Shown: positions 17,070-25,102 of the stretch, in pieces
How the letters are laid out: every line of letters starts with the position of its first letter
Position numbering within the stretch: position 1 is the first letter of the stretch
DNA from: an uncultured Rhodospirillaceae bacterium
GTDB lineage: Bacteria > Pseudomonadota > Alphaproteobacteria > Rhodospirillales > Magnetospirillaceae
Direction of reading: 5' to 3'
NCBI GenBank assembly: GCA_937887565.1
Contig: CALABS010000044.1
Span: 1-64,000 of the forward strand
DNA length: 64,000 nt
Position numbers and translations under genes: made by a program
Notes under the pieces: model-generated
Databases searched by the model: none
Seen by the model: only the letters and a program-made list of their open reading frames with translations
Told to the model about the DNA's origin: nothing

Positions 17070-18896
17070 TCAGAATGTGGCGCGCACGCCGACGAAGCCC
17101 GTGCGGCCCGGCGTGCCGTAGGTGTCGACTTCCTGGTATTGCTTGTCGGTCAGGTTCTCGATGCGGCCGAACAGGCGTGCCCATTCGGTCACGTCATAGG
17201 CGACGGCCAGGTCGTAGGTGGCGTAGCCGCCCACATACCGCCCAGTGGCGCTGTCGTAGCTGCATCCCACCGCCCGCATGGTGGCGTCGGTGGTCAGGCC
17301 ATCGAGGGGAGTCCATCCCAGTCCCACACTGCCCTGATGCTTGGGCCGCCGCGCCAGCACCTGACCGGTCGCGTTGTTGCGGGATTCGGTATAGGTGTGG
17401 GCGGCGTTCAGCCGCCAATCCTCGGCGAACTGCCACCGCGCCGCCGTTTCGACGCCCTGGGCGCGGGTCGAGGCGATGTTGGTGTAGCCGGTGGCGCTCC
17501 ACTGAATCAGATCCTGGATCCGGTTGTCGAACCAGGTGACGTCCACCACCGCCTTGCCGTTCAGGAAGGTCTGTTCCACGCCGGCATCCCAACCCCGGCT
17601 TTCCTCGGGACGCAGGGTCCGGTTGCCCCAGGTGGGGTGGAACAGCTCATAGAGGCTGGGCGCCCGGAAGCCGGTGCCGTAGCTGCCGTGCAGGCGGGTC
17701 TGGGTGGAATCCACCAGATAGGCGGCGGTGCCGCGCCAGGTCTTGTGGCTGCCATAGGATTGATGGTCGTCCAGGCGTCCGCCGGCGGTCAGGAACAGGG
17801 ATGCGATCGGGCTGAACTGGTAGTCGGCGTAGTAGCCGTTGTTGGAAACATCGGCGCTGATGTCGGATTGCCGGGTGGATTCGGTCCTGGTCTCGGCCCC
17901 GAACACCAGGGTGTGGTCCTGGGCCAGCCGCGCCGTGCCCTGGTATTCCCATTCCTGGGTCTCGCCGTCGAAGAAGCTGGTCTGCCGCTTGCCTTTTCCG
18001 AGGTCGCGCTCGGTTTCCGACAGGGAATAGGCCACCACATTGGTCAGGCGGCCGTCCAGCACGGTCAGGTCGGTGGCGAGGCGGCCGCTGCGCTCGGTCT
18101 TGTCCATGCGGTCGTTATCGTCCACCGCGCGGCCGCCGCTCCAATTGTCGTAGTCCAATTGCGAGCGCATCAGGCGGCCGGTGGCCTCGACGCCCCAAGT
18201 GTCGGTCAGCCGCGCGCCCACCCGGCCGGTCAGCGTCTGGTTCCAATAGGGGTCGTTCTCGCTGTTGCCGTTGCGCTCCTCGGCCGCAGAGATTCCGTCG
18301 GTCTCGAAATGGGTCGCGGTCAGGGCATAGTTCACCCGCTCCGTTGAACCGGTGACACCGGCCGAGCCGGTATAGGTGTGGTGGCTGCCCATTTCGGCGA
18401 AGCCGGTGACCTTGGGCGCGCGCTTGCCGCGCTTTGTGGTGATGCTGATGACGCCGCCCACCGCGTCGCCGCCATACAGCAGGCTCTGCGGTCCGCGCAC
18501 CACCTCGATGCGCTCGATGTCGCTGGCCAGCAGGTGGCCGAAATCGTACGAGGGTTGCCCCCGGCTGGGGTCGGACAGGTCGATGCCGTCCACGATCAGC
18601 TTGGTGTGATAGGCTTCGGCGCCGCGGATGCGGATGGCGGTGTCACGCCCCTTGCCGCCGGTGTTGGACACGGCGAGGCCGGGCACGTCGCGCAGAATGT
18701 CGGCGACAGTGCGGGCCTGTTTGCGTTCGATCTCCTCGGCGGTGATGACGGTGACGGCGGAGCCGAGCTTTTCCGACTCGGTCTCGACGCGGTTGGCCGT
18801 GACGATCAGATCGCCGGCCAGGGCAGGGGAAGACAAGGACGCCGCCAAGACAAGGGCGGCTTTGACTTTGATGGAAATTGGACGCACTTTGGGCAT
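17070..18896 (-). CDS. btuB: TonB-dependent vitamin B12 receptor BtuB
   Basis: Outer-membrane receptor of 608 residues. A signal peptide (to about residue 28) is followed by a TonB box-like DLIVTANR, a plug domain (VTVITAEEIERKQ ... VPGLAV ... IRGAEAYHTKLIVDGIDL ... EVVRGPQSLLYGGDAVGGVI) and a 22-strand barrel ending in Phe (VRATF). The B12 riboswitch 5' of it supports corrinoid as ligand. First gene of the operon; a GGAG site precedes ATG 18896. Confidence 0.92.
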   Translation of the reverse strand: MPKVRPISIKVKAALVLAASLSSPALAGDLIVTANRVETESEKLGSAVTVITAEEIERKQARTVADILRDVPGLAVSNTGGKGRDTAIRIRGAEAYHTKLIVDGIDLSDPSRGQPSYDFGHLLASDIERIEVVRGPQSLLYGGDAVGGVISITTKRGKRAPKVTGFAEMGSHHTYTGSAGVTGSTERVNYALTATHFETDGISAAEERNGNSENDPYWNQTLTGRVGARLTDTWGVEATGRLMRSQLDYDNWSGGRAVDDNDRMDKTERSGRLATDLTVLDGRLTNVVAYSLSETERDLGKGKRQTSFFDGETQEWEYQGTARLAQDHTLVFGAETRTESTRQSDISADVSNNGYYADYQFSPIASLFLTAGGRLDDHQSYGSHKTWRGTAAYLVDSTQTRLHGSYGTGFRAPSLYELFHPTWGNRTLRPEESRGWDAGVEQTFLNGKAVVDVTWFDNRIQDLIQWSATGYTNIASTRAQGVETAARWQFAEDWRLNAAHTYTESRNNATGQVLARRPKHQGSVGLGWTPLDGLTTDATMRAVGCSYDSATGRYVGGYATYDLAVAYDVTEWARLFGRIENLTDKQYQEVDTYGTPGRTGFVGVRATF

Positions 18897-18932
18897 CGCA
18901 GACTCCGTCTGTGTGAATGGACCACCGTTCAC

Positions 18933-18972
18933 GGAAGGACCCGGAGTCCGGCCAAAGATGCCGGGTCCTTCC
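18933..18972 (-). promoter_or_regulatory. 12-bp perfect inverted repeat in the btuB leader
   Basis: GGAAGGACCCGG and its exact complement are separated by 16 bases. The hairpin would sit in the mRNA between the riboswitch and the btuB ribosome site, ending about 35 bases before the start codon. No U-tract follows, so it is not a classic intrinsic terminator. It may belong to the riboswitch expression platform. Confidence 0.45.
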
Positions 18973-19177
18973 ATCGCTCTTGGCCGCGACCACCGGGGCG
19001 GCGGTCACGGGGAAACCCGATCAGACGCGCGAAAGCACGCCGGTCAGGCGAATTTCGATCCAGTCGGAGAAGTGAGCTGTGCCCGGACTCCGAACGGATG
19101 CGTGTACACACGTCACCACGTTCGGAAGAGACTTCCGCACCGCCGATGCACCCCGCTCGGACAGTTGGGCGACGACG

Positions 19178-19372
19178 TGAGGCAGGTCTCCTGGCTTGCG
19201 GGTCTTCGCTCTATCCTGCCTTCCCGGGTCACCCCAGTGGCGTCATAGGAGAGAGCTCGCCGCTCACAGTTGCGGGGGCAGCCACGGACCGAGGTCCCTG
19301 TCTGGGGCGTCCTCTCCCGTGTTCCCTTTTAATCCCCCCAGGCTTAGCCCGGTCGGGGAACCGGCACGTAGG
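19178..19372 (-). ncRNA. Cobalamin (AdoCbl) riboswitch
   Basis: Read on the minus strand, the conserved blocks of the class appear in order: a GTGCCGG-type 5' element, the AAAAGGGAACACGG box, CCCCCGCAACTGTGAGCGGC, a CCACTGG ... CCCGGGAAGGC segment, and AGCCAGGAGACCTGCC near the 3' end. It lies about 280 bases upstream of btuB and on the same strand. Bound adenosylcobalamin would be expected to switch off the btuB-tonB operon. Confidence 0.92.
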
Positions 19373-19523
19373 ATGAGGACTACACCGATCGCCCTGGCGG
19401 GTCAAGCAGCGGAACGCGAGGTTGAGTTTCCGCTGAGTGCCGTTTCCTGCCCCTGGCTTCGGCACTTCCAGACAAATGTCCTGATTCACTTAGTCGGGTA
19501 TTGGGCGGATTTCAGGACAGAAC

Positions 19524-20276
19524 TCAAGCCAGCCGCTCCATCTCCCATGCCCAGTCGCCGTAGTTGCGGCGGTATTCAGCCGAAGCGGCGTCGTCGGGCA
19601 CCCTGTTGGCGTACTCGTCGAGAAGAGCCATCTGCGCACGGGCGATCTCGGCCTTCCCAGCCGTGTCGAGGTGCCGCAGCAATGAGGCGAAGCTGAGGGC
19701 CACGTGTCCTCCACCGGGCTTCAGCGAGACCTTGGCCAGGGTGTCGACGAGGGGTCCCGCCGAGGCCACCAGCGCCTCACCATAGGCCCTGAGCACCGGG
19801 GCCTGTTCCAGCAGGTCGCCATATTCCAGAGCGAATGCGGTCCGGGCGATGATCGCCTTGTCGCGATAGACGACCGGTGCTTCGGGCGACGTGTCGCAGG
19901 CCCAGCCCGGCCGCGGCACCAGAAGGTCGGATTGGTCCGCTTCGTCGCGGTAAGGAAAGAACGGCATGGTCGCGCAGCGCGACGGCTTCTCGGCCTGGAT
20001 GCCGCACAGATTGTCGGCGGTTAGCGCCGGACAGGGGAAGGACGGCGGGATGTAGGCGGTGGGGGCGATGCGGATCGCCAGTTGCTTGCGGTCCCGGGTG
20101 CGGACGGTGAGACCCAGTTTCGCCGTGGCGGCAAATGCCTTGCTGGCTTGGCGCACCGGTGTCCACACCACCGCCAGCGGGAACCGTCTGGCGTGGCGCA
20201 ACGCGTCCTTCACGGTCAGCGGCAGCCACCCGTAACAGCACTTGCCGCAGGCGGTGCAACGGAATCGGCGCTCCAT
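19524..20276 (-). CDS. YkgJ-type cysteine-cluster protein
   Basis: Protein of 250 residues with the UPF0153/YkgJ metal-cluster pattern: Cys7, Cys10, Cys13, Cys14 (FRCTACGKCCYGW), then FPCPAL, LCGIQ and SRCATMPF. These proteins are presumed to bind zinc or an Fe-S cluster; no reaction is known. Starts 7 bases after the ychJ stop. Confidence 0.8.
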   Translation of the reverse strand: MERRFRCTACGKCCYGWLPLTVKDALRHARRFPLAVVWTPVRQASKAFAATAKLGLTVRTRDRKQLAIRIAPTAYIPPSFPCPALTADNLCGIQAEKPSRCATMPFFPYRDEADQSDLLVPRPGWACDTSPEAPVVYRDKAIIARTAFALEYGDLLEQAPVLRAYGEALVASAGPLVDTLAKVSLKPGGGHVALSFASLLRHLDTAGKAEIARAQMALLDEYANRVPDDAASAEYRRNYGDWAWEMERLA

Positions 20277-20283
20277 GCCGGCC

Positions 20284-20769
20284 TCAGGCCCCGCAGCACT
20301 TCTTGAACTTTTGGCCCGATCCACAGGGACAGGGGTCGTTGCGCCCGACCTTGGCGATCTGGCGCGGCGCTCCCTTGGGGTTGACCTGTCCGTCCACATA
20401 GAGCCAGCGCCCGTCCTCGCGGCGGAACGAGGCCCGTTCGTGGTGGGCCTGGATCTGGCCCCGGATGCGGAAGCGGGCGACGTATTCGACCGTGCCGGCC
20501 TCGTCCCCTTCTCCGCCACCCTCGATGGCGCGGATCGCGAAACCCAGCCCCTCGGCGTCGCGCGCGGACAATTCGACCTCGCGCAGATCGAACTCGGCCT
20601 GCTTCTCGGGTGCCAGCGTTTCCTTGAGGAAGTCGCCGATCTGCCGGGTGACGAACGCGGTGTAGCGGGCGCGCATCAGCGCCTCGGCGCTCGGAGCCGG
20701 AGCGCCCGCGATGATCGGTCCGCAGCATTGGTCGAGGGACTGTTGGCTTCCGCAGGGGCAGGTGGTCAT
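20284..20769 (-). CDS. ychJ: YchJ-family SEC-C motif protein
   Basis: Protein of 161 residues with a Cys motif at the N-terminus (CPCGSQQSLDQCCGP), the YchJ middle domain (RARYTAFVTRQIGDFL, near residue 33) and a SEC-C zinc motif at the C-terminus (RNDPCPCGSGQKFKKCCG). The SEC-C motif binds zinc and contacts SecB or ribosomal partners in other proteins. Translated just ahead of the YkgJ-type gene. Confidence 0.88.
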   Translation of the reverse strand: MTTCPCGSQQSLDQCCGPIIAGAPAPSAEALMRARYTAFVTRQIGDFLKETLAPEKQAEFDLREVELSARDAEGLGFAIRAIEGGGEGDEAGTVEYVARFRIRGQIQAHHERASFRREDGRWLYVDGQVNPKGAPRQIAKVGRNDPCPCGSGQKFKKCCGA

Positions 20770-20873
20770 GGTGGACTCTGGCAAGAAATCGGAAGCGCTA
20801 CGATAGCCCCGGGCAAGGGGTTGGACAATGACCGGGAGGCGCCCACCGGGGCATCCTCCCGATCGGAAGCCCT

Positions 20874-21329
20874 TTACCTCACCTGACCGGAGACCGCATC
20901 GACGATGAACTTGGCCCTGCGGCCATCGTCGTTGCGGGCCTTGACCTCCCAGCCACCCTTCTCGAACTCGATCTCGCGGATGTCCCAGTAGCCGGTGGCG
21001 GCCACGGCCTGGATAGCCTGGGCGGCATCGACCTTGGGAGCCGCGCCGTCGGCCTGGCGCGGACGGGCGTGGCTGTAGGCGTCGGTCAGCTCGGCGGTCT
21101 GGGGGTCGATGCCGACCTTGACGATGGAGCCGTCGGTGGCCTCGACACGGGCCTCGTAGATGCCGCCCTCGGCCTTTAGCTTGCGCAGAGGGATGCCGTC
21201 CTGGGCCAGCTTGTAGACGATGAAGGTGGGCGGCAAGGGGGCGTCGGCGCCGCTGTTGGCATCGGCGGCCTGGGCGGCCGAGGCGAGGGCGAGGGCGGAC
21301 ACGGCGGCGATGGCAATGGTCTTGATCAT
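20874..21329 (-). CDS. PepSY-domain periplasmic protein
   Basis: Secreted protein of 151 residues: a signal peptide (first 21, ending AQA) and a C-terminal PepSY domain (AIQAVAATGYWDIREIEFEKGGWEVKA). Its first half also reads as a degenerate PepSY repeat (RKLKAEGGIYEARVE). PepSY proteins often modulate a protease or sensor kinase. It diverges from the small gene interrupted by the prophage. Confidence 0.82.
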   Translation of the reverse strand: MIKTIAIAAVSALALASAAQAADANSGADAPLPPTFIVYKLAQDGIPLRKLKAEGGIYEARVEATDGSIVKVGIDPQTAELTDAYSHARPRQADGAAPKVDAAQAIQAVAATGYWDIREIEFEKGGWEVKARNDDGRRAKFIVDAVSGQVR

Positions 21330-21673
21330 GGTGGTTTCCCGTGGTGCGGTTGTGTTGGAGACACCGTGGCAGACCGCCGTGCAACCACACCTGAACGGCC
21401 GATTCATTCGCTGTTCATCAATGCCCGAACCTGAACCCAGGATGAATGGGACGATCACATCCGGTTCAGGTTGACCCCACTAAAGTCACAGGCATCGAGA
21501 CACCCACAGGAGGGAAACGATACTCGGCAAAATGCTCGTCCACGGCCTGGTCGCCGCCGCGATCGTCGGCGGAACCGCCGCCGTCTACGCCCGGATCACG
21601 GACAGCGGCAATCCGTCCCCGCAGGTCAGCCTCTCCTCACCGAACGGCTTCAGAAGCCGGCCCATTCCGCCAC

Positions 21674-21678
21674 GATGC
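21674..21678 (+). repeat. 5-bp target-site duplication (left)
   Basis: GATGC immediately before the prophage terminus TGTA. The identical pentamer follows the right terminus at 62661. Mu-family transposition duplicates 5 bp. Confidence 0.9.
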
Positions 21679-21684
21679 TGTAAC

Positions 21685-21701
21685 ACGACACATGGTCCTG
21701 G
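21685..21701 (+). repeat. Transposase binding site L1
   Basis: ACGACACATGGTCCTGG, starting 6 bases inside the left terminus, matches the right-end sites (GCGACACATGGTTTTGG) at 14 of 17 bases. Its distance from the end equals that of R1. Confidence 0.75.
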
Positions 21702-21790
21702 AATCCGGGACCTGCCGGGATGTGGTGGGGCTTGGTGGGATGGGGGTAGGGAAACTGCGGGGTTCAGGCAGTGAGGGGCGCCGGGGTGTT

Positions 21791-21805
21791 CCAAAACCAT
21801 CCGCC
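21791..21805 (-). repeat. Possible inverted transposase site
   Basis: The minus strand reads GGCGGATGGTTTTGG; the last ten bases are identical to the 3' half of the other sites but the 5' half is not. It may be a weak internal site. Confidence 0.4.
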
Positions 21806-21833
21806 CATGAAACGGGCCTGAAAAACGGCCGGC

Positions 21834-21850
21834 GCGACAGATGGTTTTGG
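21834..21850 (+). repeat. Internal left-end transposase binding site
   Basis: GCGACAGATGGTTTTGG differs from R2 at one base of 17. It lies 155 bases inside the left end, between the terminus and the repressor gene, where Mu carries its internal L sites. Confidence 0.72.
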
Positions 21851-21950
21851 ATTGCGGGCATGCAGGGTATTGCGGGGCTTGCATACACCTGATGATTGAC
21901 CGCGACGAAGGGCGCGGGCATTTTTCCTGCTGGCCGCGCCCTGACTATAC

Positions 21951-22493
21951 TCAGGATACCTGTTTACGAGAAGTCCCGCCGGCGACCGGCGACCGCAGTT
22001 CGCGGCGCAGCTGGTGGAGCGCCAGGTCGAGGGCGATCAGGCGCTTGTCGGGGCTGTCGTAGGTGGCCACCAGGTCATCATAGATGCGGGCGACCTCGTC
22101 GGCCAAGGGATCGGCGGAAATCCGGGCGTTCTCGGCCCGATAGACCTCGGCGACGCCCTTGTGGATGGCGGCCAGCAGGTCGCGGTCGATGCCGCCCGCA
22201 GGCGGCGGTTTCGGCCCATCCTCACTCGGCCGCATCTGCCCCTCACCAGTTGCCAGCCAATCCAGACTGACCCCTTTCGCCGCAGCTAAGCGGATGAGCA
22301 CGGACAGGGGAGGGCTCGCCTGCCCTTTAATATATCGGGCGAGCTGGTCTGTCGAAATTTCAAGCGTATCAGCGGCCTCCCTCTTGGACCGAAAAAGGGA
22401 GACAACCGCCTCAAAGCGGCGTCCGACTTCCGTAGGCGAACTCGGATGATCGCGCCCGAGTTCCATCGGATCATCCGAGTTACCGGAACTCAT
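21951..22493 (-). CDS. Prophage repressor (helix-turn-helix)
   Basis: Protein of 180 residues transcribed away from the early genes. The N-terminal XRE-type helix-turn-helix spans about residues 25-85 (REAADTLEISTDQLARYIKG ... LIRLAAAKGVSLDWL); the C-terminal half is helical and has no LexA-type Ser/Lys protease signature, so induction by RecA cleavage is not expected. By position it is the Mu c-like repressor that keeps the prophage silent. Confidence 0.82.
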   Translation of the reverse strand: MSSGNSDDPMELGRDHPSSPTEVGRRFEAVVSLFRSKREAADTLEISTDQLARYIKGQASPPLSVLIRLAAAKGVSLDWLATGEGQMRPSEDGPKPPPAGGIDRDLLAAIHKGVAEVYRAENARISADPLADEVARIYDDLVATYDSPDKRLIALDLALHQLRRELRSPVAGGTSRKQVS

Positions 22494-22550
22494 TGTTATT
22501 CCACGATAATCTAGAGAAATGGCGCAGTGTCGCGTATCCGCGAACCTGGA

Positions 22551-22594
22551 TGCCGCTTTTTAGCTTGATGTGCCGCTTATAGGCGGCTACTAAT
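22551..22594 (+). promoter_or_regulatory. Early promoter and operator-like repeats
   Basis: A possible -35 (TTGATG, 22565) and weak -10 (TACTAA, 22588) are 17 bases apart and point at the ner gene. TGCCGCTT occurs at 22551 and again at 22571, exactly 20 bp (two turns) apart; the second is part of a small dyad GCCGC-N6-GCGGC that fills the promoter spacer. This fits repressor or Ner binding. No site was tested. Confidence 0.45.
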
Positions 22595-22620
22595 TGTCTC
22601 GTTCGTGACATTTGACACCC

Positions 22621-22646
22621 CAACAAAACCGGCCTGGCGGGGCCGG
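22621..22646 (-). terminator. Leftward intrinsic terminator ahead of ner
   Basis: On the minus strand a CCGGCC/GGCCGG stem with 6-base loop is followed by TTTTGTTG. It would stop leftward transcripts before they reach the repressor control region. Confidence 0.5.
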
Positions 22647-22663
22647 TGCGAGAAGGAAGCAGG

Positions 22664-22972
22664 ATGCAGACGGGTTGGCACAGGGCTCAGATCAGGGCCG
22701 CTGTCGAGATGAAAGGCAGGACGCTGACGCAGCTTGCCCTCGACAACGGTCTTGAAGAGTGGGCCTGCCGGCACGCCCTGACCCGCCGCCACATCCCCGG
22801 AGAGAAGGCCATCGCCGCGGCGATCGGCGTGCCGGTGTGGGAATTGTGGCCGGGCCGGTGGCGCGCCCCCCGCTACCCCGGCGGGGAACCAAGCCGCATC
22901 GACAACCGCTTCCGCCCAAAATATCGCCGCAAGGCCCCGCCGAGTCACGGTCTAAAAGCGGAGGCCGCTTGA
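22664..22972 (+). CDS. Ner-like early DNA-binding protein
   Basis: Protein of 102 residues matching the Ner/Nlp type: an N-terminal helix-turn-helix (WHRAQIRAAVEMKGRTLTQL ... ALTRRHIPGEKAIAAAIG) and the family end WELWPGRW. Ner turns down early and repressor transcription in Mu. A GAAGGAAGCAGG leader precedes ATG 22664. Confidence 0.85.
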   Translation: MQTGWHRAQIRAAVEMKGRTLTQLALDNGLEEWACRHALTRRHIPGEKAIAAAIGVPVWELWPGRWRAPRYPGGEPSRIDNRFRPKYRRKAPPSHGLKAEAA

Positions 22973-22974
22973 AC

Positions 22975-23334
22975 ATGGCGAAGCGCATTCAACCGAAACT
23001 CAGCCACCCGCGCCAGCTGTTGGTCAGTCGTGCCCTCTGGGCGGCGGCCACCGGAGAGACCAAGAGCCTGCTGCGCAACCTGTATCTGGCAGACCGCGCG
23101 GACGTCTCCACCGTGATCGAAAGAACCCGCGAGGAGTGCCTCGCCGACGCGCGCGATGCCGCCGGCACCATGGTGGACTACCTGGTCCTGCACGGCACCC
23201 TCGATAGCAACACCGTCAAGACGCACATCGATGGCGCCATCAGGAGGATGTCGGACGAGAGCTGGTGCGCGTCCTATCGCGACGCCGCCGTGGCGATGGT
23301 CACCGAGTTGCTGCAGCCGACCCGGAGGGCATGA
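22975..23334 (+). CDS. Early phage protein of unknown function
   Basis: Helical protein of 119 residues, starting 2 bases after ner and overlapping the ParB-like gene (ATGA). No motif recognised. Codon use is like the neighbours. Confidence 0.7.
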   Translation: MAKRIQPKLSHPRQLLVSRALWAAATGETKSLLRNLYLADRADVSTVIERTREECLADARDAAGTMVDYLVLHGTLDSNTVKTHIDGAIRRMSDESWCASYRDAAVAMVTELLQPTRRA

Positions 23335-24140
23335 CCATGCGCAGTCTCGCCCTTCAGGTGCTGCCGCTGGAGCTGATCGACATTGGCGAACGCCTGCGGG
23401 CGATCGACGAGGGCCATGCCCTGCTGATCGCCGAGAACATCCAGGCCATCGGGCGCCTGCGCACCCCGATCGAGGTGCGGGCCATGGGCGACCGCTATGG
23501 GCTGATCGCCGGCGGCCACCGCATCCGCGCGGCCCAGCTGCTGGGGTGGCGGGAGATCGAGGCGTTCGTCTATGAGGCGACCGACGACGAAGCCCGGCTG
23601 GCCGAGATCGACGAGAACCTTGTCCGCCACGACCTGAACCCGCTGGACCGGGCGGTGTTCCTGTGGGAGCGCCGGGCCGTCTATGACCGCCTGCATCCCG
23701 AGACGAAGAAGGGCGGCGACCGGCGGAGCGAAAAATCAAAACGACACGATGTCGCTTTGGTCGGTTTCTCGCGCGAGACCGCCGACAAATCGGGCCTGAC
23801 CCAGCGCACCATCCAGCGCGCCCTGTCGATCGCCGAGGCGCTCCCCGCCGATATCCGTTCGATGATCGCCGGTACCCCCTTGGCGCACAAGCAGAGCGAG
23901 TTGCTGGCGCTGGTCAAGGTTCCGGCCGATCAGCGCGCCACCGTGGTGGAGCATATCCGCGCCGGGGCGGCCCCGACGGTGGGGGCGGCGCTGGCGGTGG
24001 TCGAAGGGCGGCGCCCGGACGTGGAGACGCCGGAACAGCGTCAGCTGAAGCGCTTGATGGATGCGTGGTTCGCGGCGAAAAGCCCGTCGGCGCGCCGGGC
24101 GTTCCGGGATTTCGTGCTCGGTCAGAAGGAGGTGGAATGA
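23331..24140 (+). CDS. ParB/Sulfiredoxin-domain protein
   Basis: Protein of 269 residues. A ParB N-terminal domain spans about 1-100 (GLIAGGHRIRAAQLLGWREIEAFV, then IDENLVRHDLNPLDRAVFLWER), followed by a helix-turn-helix (SGLTQRTIQRALSIAEALP). Such proteins occur in the early region of Mu-like phages of alphaproteobacteria. Whether it binds a centromere-like site or acts as a regulator or nuclease is unknown; no parA accompanies it. Confidence 0.85.
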   Translation: MTMRSLALQVLPLELIDIGERLRAIDEGHALLIAENIQAIGRLRTPIEVRAMGDRYGLIAGGHRIRAAQLLGWREIEAFVYEATDDEARLAEIDENLVRHDLNPLDRAVFLWERRAVYDRLHPETKKGGDRRSEKSKRHDVALVGFSRETADKSGLTQRTIQRALSIAEALPADIRSMIAGTPLAHKQSELLALVKVPADQRATVVEHIRAGAAPTVGAALAVVEGRRPDVETPEQRQLKRLMDAWFAAKSPSARRAFRDFVLGQKEVE

Positions 24141-24361
24141 TGCGCCCGAATCTGATCGTCCGCATTTTGGCCCGTCTGGTTCAGCCGATGTTCCGGGAGG
24201 CTATGCGCCAGGATCATCGCCCTGATCGGGTCGCCGAAGAAACCGAGAAAAGAGTTGCTCAAGCTCTTGAGCGATCTCGCCTTCGGTCGCTTGAGATAGC
24301 CAGGACTGCATCGCTGCTTTCCGTTCTTCACCTGCGTTCGCGTGGAGAAGAGCAGAAATGA
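24140..24361 (+). CDS. Small early phage protein (conflicts with antisense gene)
   Basis: 73 residues, start overlapping the ParB-like stop (another ATG at 24137). It has a hydrophobic-basic N-terminus (RPNLIVRILARLVQPMF) and a charged helical rest. Its second half overlaps the minus-strand frame 24201-24581. Third-position GC is good in the first half and poor in the second. Kept at low confidence. Confidence 0.4.
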   Translation: MRPNLIVRILARLVQPMFREAMRQDHRPDRVAEETEKRVAQALERSRLRSLEIARTASLLSVLHLRSRGEEQK

Positions 24362-24581
24362 TCATGGTCTGCAGCGGATCTAACTCGGGCGTATCTAGCA
24401 AGGCTGCAAAGAATCGGGCGCTGCTTTCCAATGGAATCGTGGCGACCTTGGATTCCGTGTGTTTCACGTACGCGCTGACAAGAGAGAACGTCTCGACAAT
24501 CTTCCGCAGATCGGCGGCGCCTGCGCGATTGAGCGCCAGAACCAAGGCATTGACCAGGCCGGCCGTCACCGTTGCCGCCAT
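24201..24581 (-). CDS. Possible antisense gene in the early region
   Basis: 126 residues with the composition of a real helical protein (ESSARFFAALLDTPELD, then EGEIAQELEQLFSRFLRR), on the strand opposite to all neighbours. It fills the only gap of the early operon (24362-24647). GC is lower than in the flanking genes. No ribosome site is clear before ATG 24581. The same interval has a rightward frame (24358-24648) chained to both neighbours by stop/start overlaps, but that is Ser/Thr/Arg-rich like a shadow. An unexpressed or acquired gene is possible. Confidence 0.42.
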   Translation of the reverse strand: MAATVTAGLVNALVLALNRAGAADLRKIVETFSLVSAYVKHTESKVATIPLESSARFFAALLDTPELDPLQTMIISALLHANAGEERKAAMQSWLSQATEGEIAQELEQLFSRFLRRPDQGDDPGA

Positions 24582-24647
24582 GGCGGAGACGGCCGGCCGG
24601 CACCGGCAGGTTGGTCTGTCGGCCCAGCCGACGCGGGAGGCCGGGTG

Positions 24648-25100
24648 ATGTCGCGGCATCGCGATTCCCGCACCTATGACCTGCTGGCATGGGAGCCGCC
24701 GCAACCGGCCCAGGCGTTCGCGCCCGAGAAGGTTCGGGCCGCCAGTCTGCGGGCCATGGTGTGCAAGGGGGTCGGCGCGGCGCTGAAGGAATGCGGCAAG
24801 GACCGCGAGCGCGTCGCCGCCGACATTGGTGCCTATCTGGGCGAGGAATGCAGCAAGGCCATGCTGGACGCCTATGCGTCCGAGGCGCGCGAGGATCATG
24901 TGATCAACGTGGTGCGGTTCATGGCGCTGGTGGCGGCCACCAACGACATCCGCCTGTTGCAGATGCTGGCCGACCAGATGGGCTGGGCGGTGGTGCCGAA
25001 GAAATACCTGCCGGCGATAGAGGAATCGATCATCGCCGACAAGATCGAGGAATTGCAGACCCGCCGTGCCATGGCGCGCAAGACGTGGAAGGGGGCGTGA
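24648..25100 (+). CDS. Early phage protein of unknown function
   Basis: 150 residues with a GGGAGG site before ATG 24648, ending 2 bases before the transposase gene. Helical, with no recognised motif; the central segment (AADIGAYLGEECSKAMLDAY) may be a small globular domain. It directly precedes muA, so a helper role in transposition or its control is possible. Confidence 0.7.
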   Translation: MSRHRDSRTYDLLAWEPPQPAQAFAPEKVRAASLRAMVCKGVGAALKECGKDRERVAADIGAYLGEECSKAMLDAYASEAREDHVINVVRFMALVAATNDIRLLQMLADQMGWAVVPKKYLPAIEESIIADKIEELQTRRAMARKTWKGA

Positions 25101-25102
25101 CC

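Larger units (their letters stand above)
21532..21774 (+). pseudogene. Small membrane-protein gene interrupted by the prophage
   Basis: The frame opens with a short hydrophobic segment (LVHGLVAAAIVGGTAAVYA) and runs across the prophage left end at 21679, so its last 32 codons are phage DNA. If 21678 is rejoined to 62666, the frame ends after three more codons, giving 52 residues. An AGGAGGG site lies about 17 bases before the ATG, further than usual, so whether it was a real gene is uncertain. Confidence 0.4.

Noticed and set aside
24358..24648. Rightward 96-codon frame linked by stop/start overlaps to both neighbours
   Set aside because: Ser/Thr/Arg/Ala-rich like a reversed gene; the leftward frame looks more like protein. 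Left unannotated but mentioned there.
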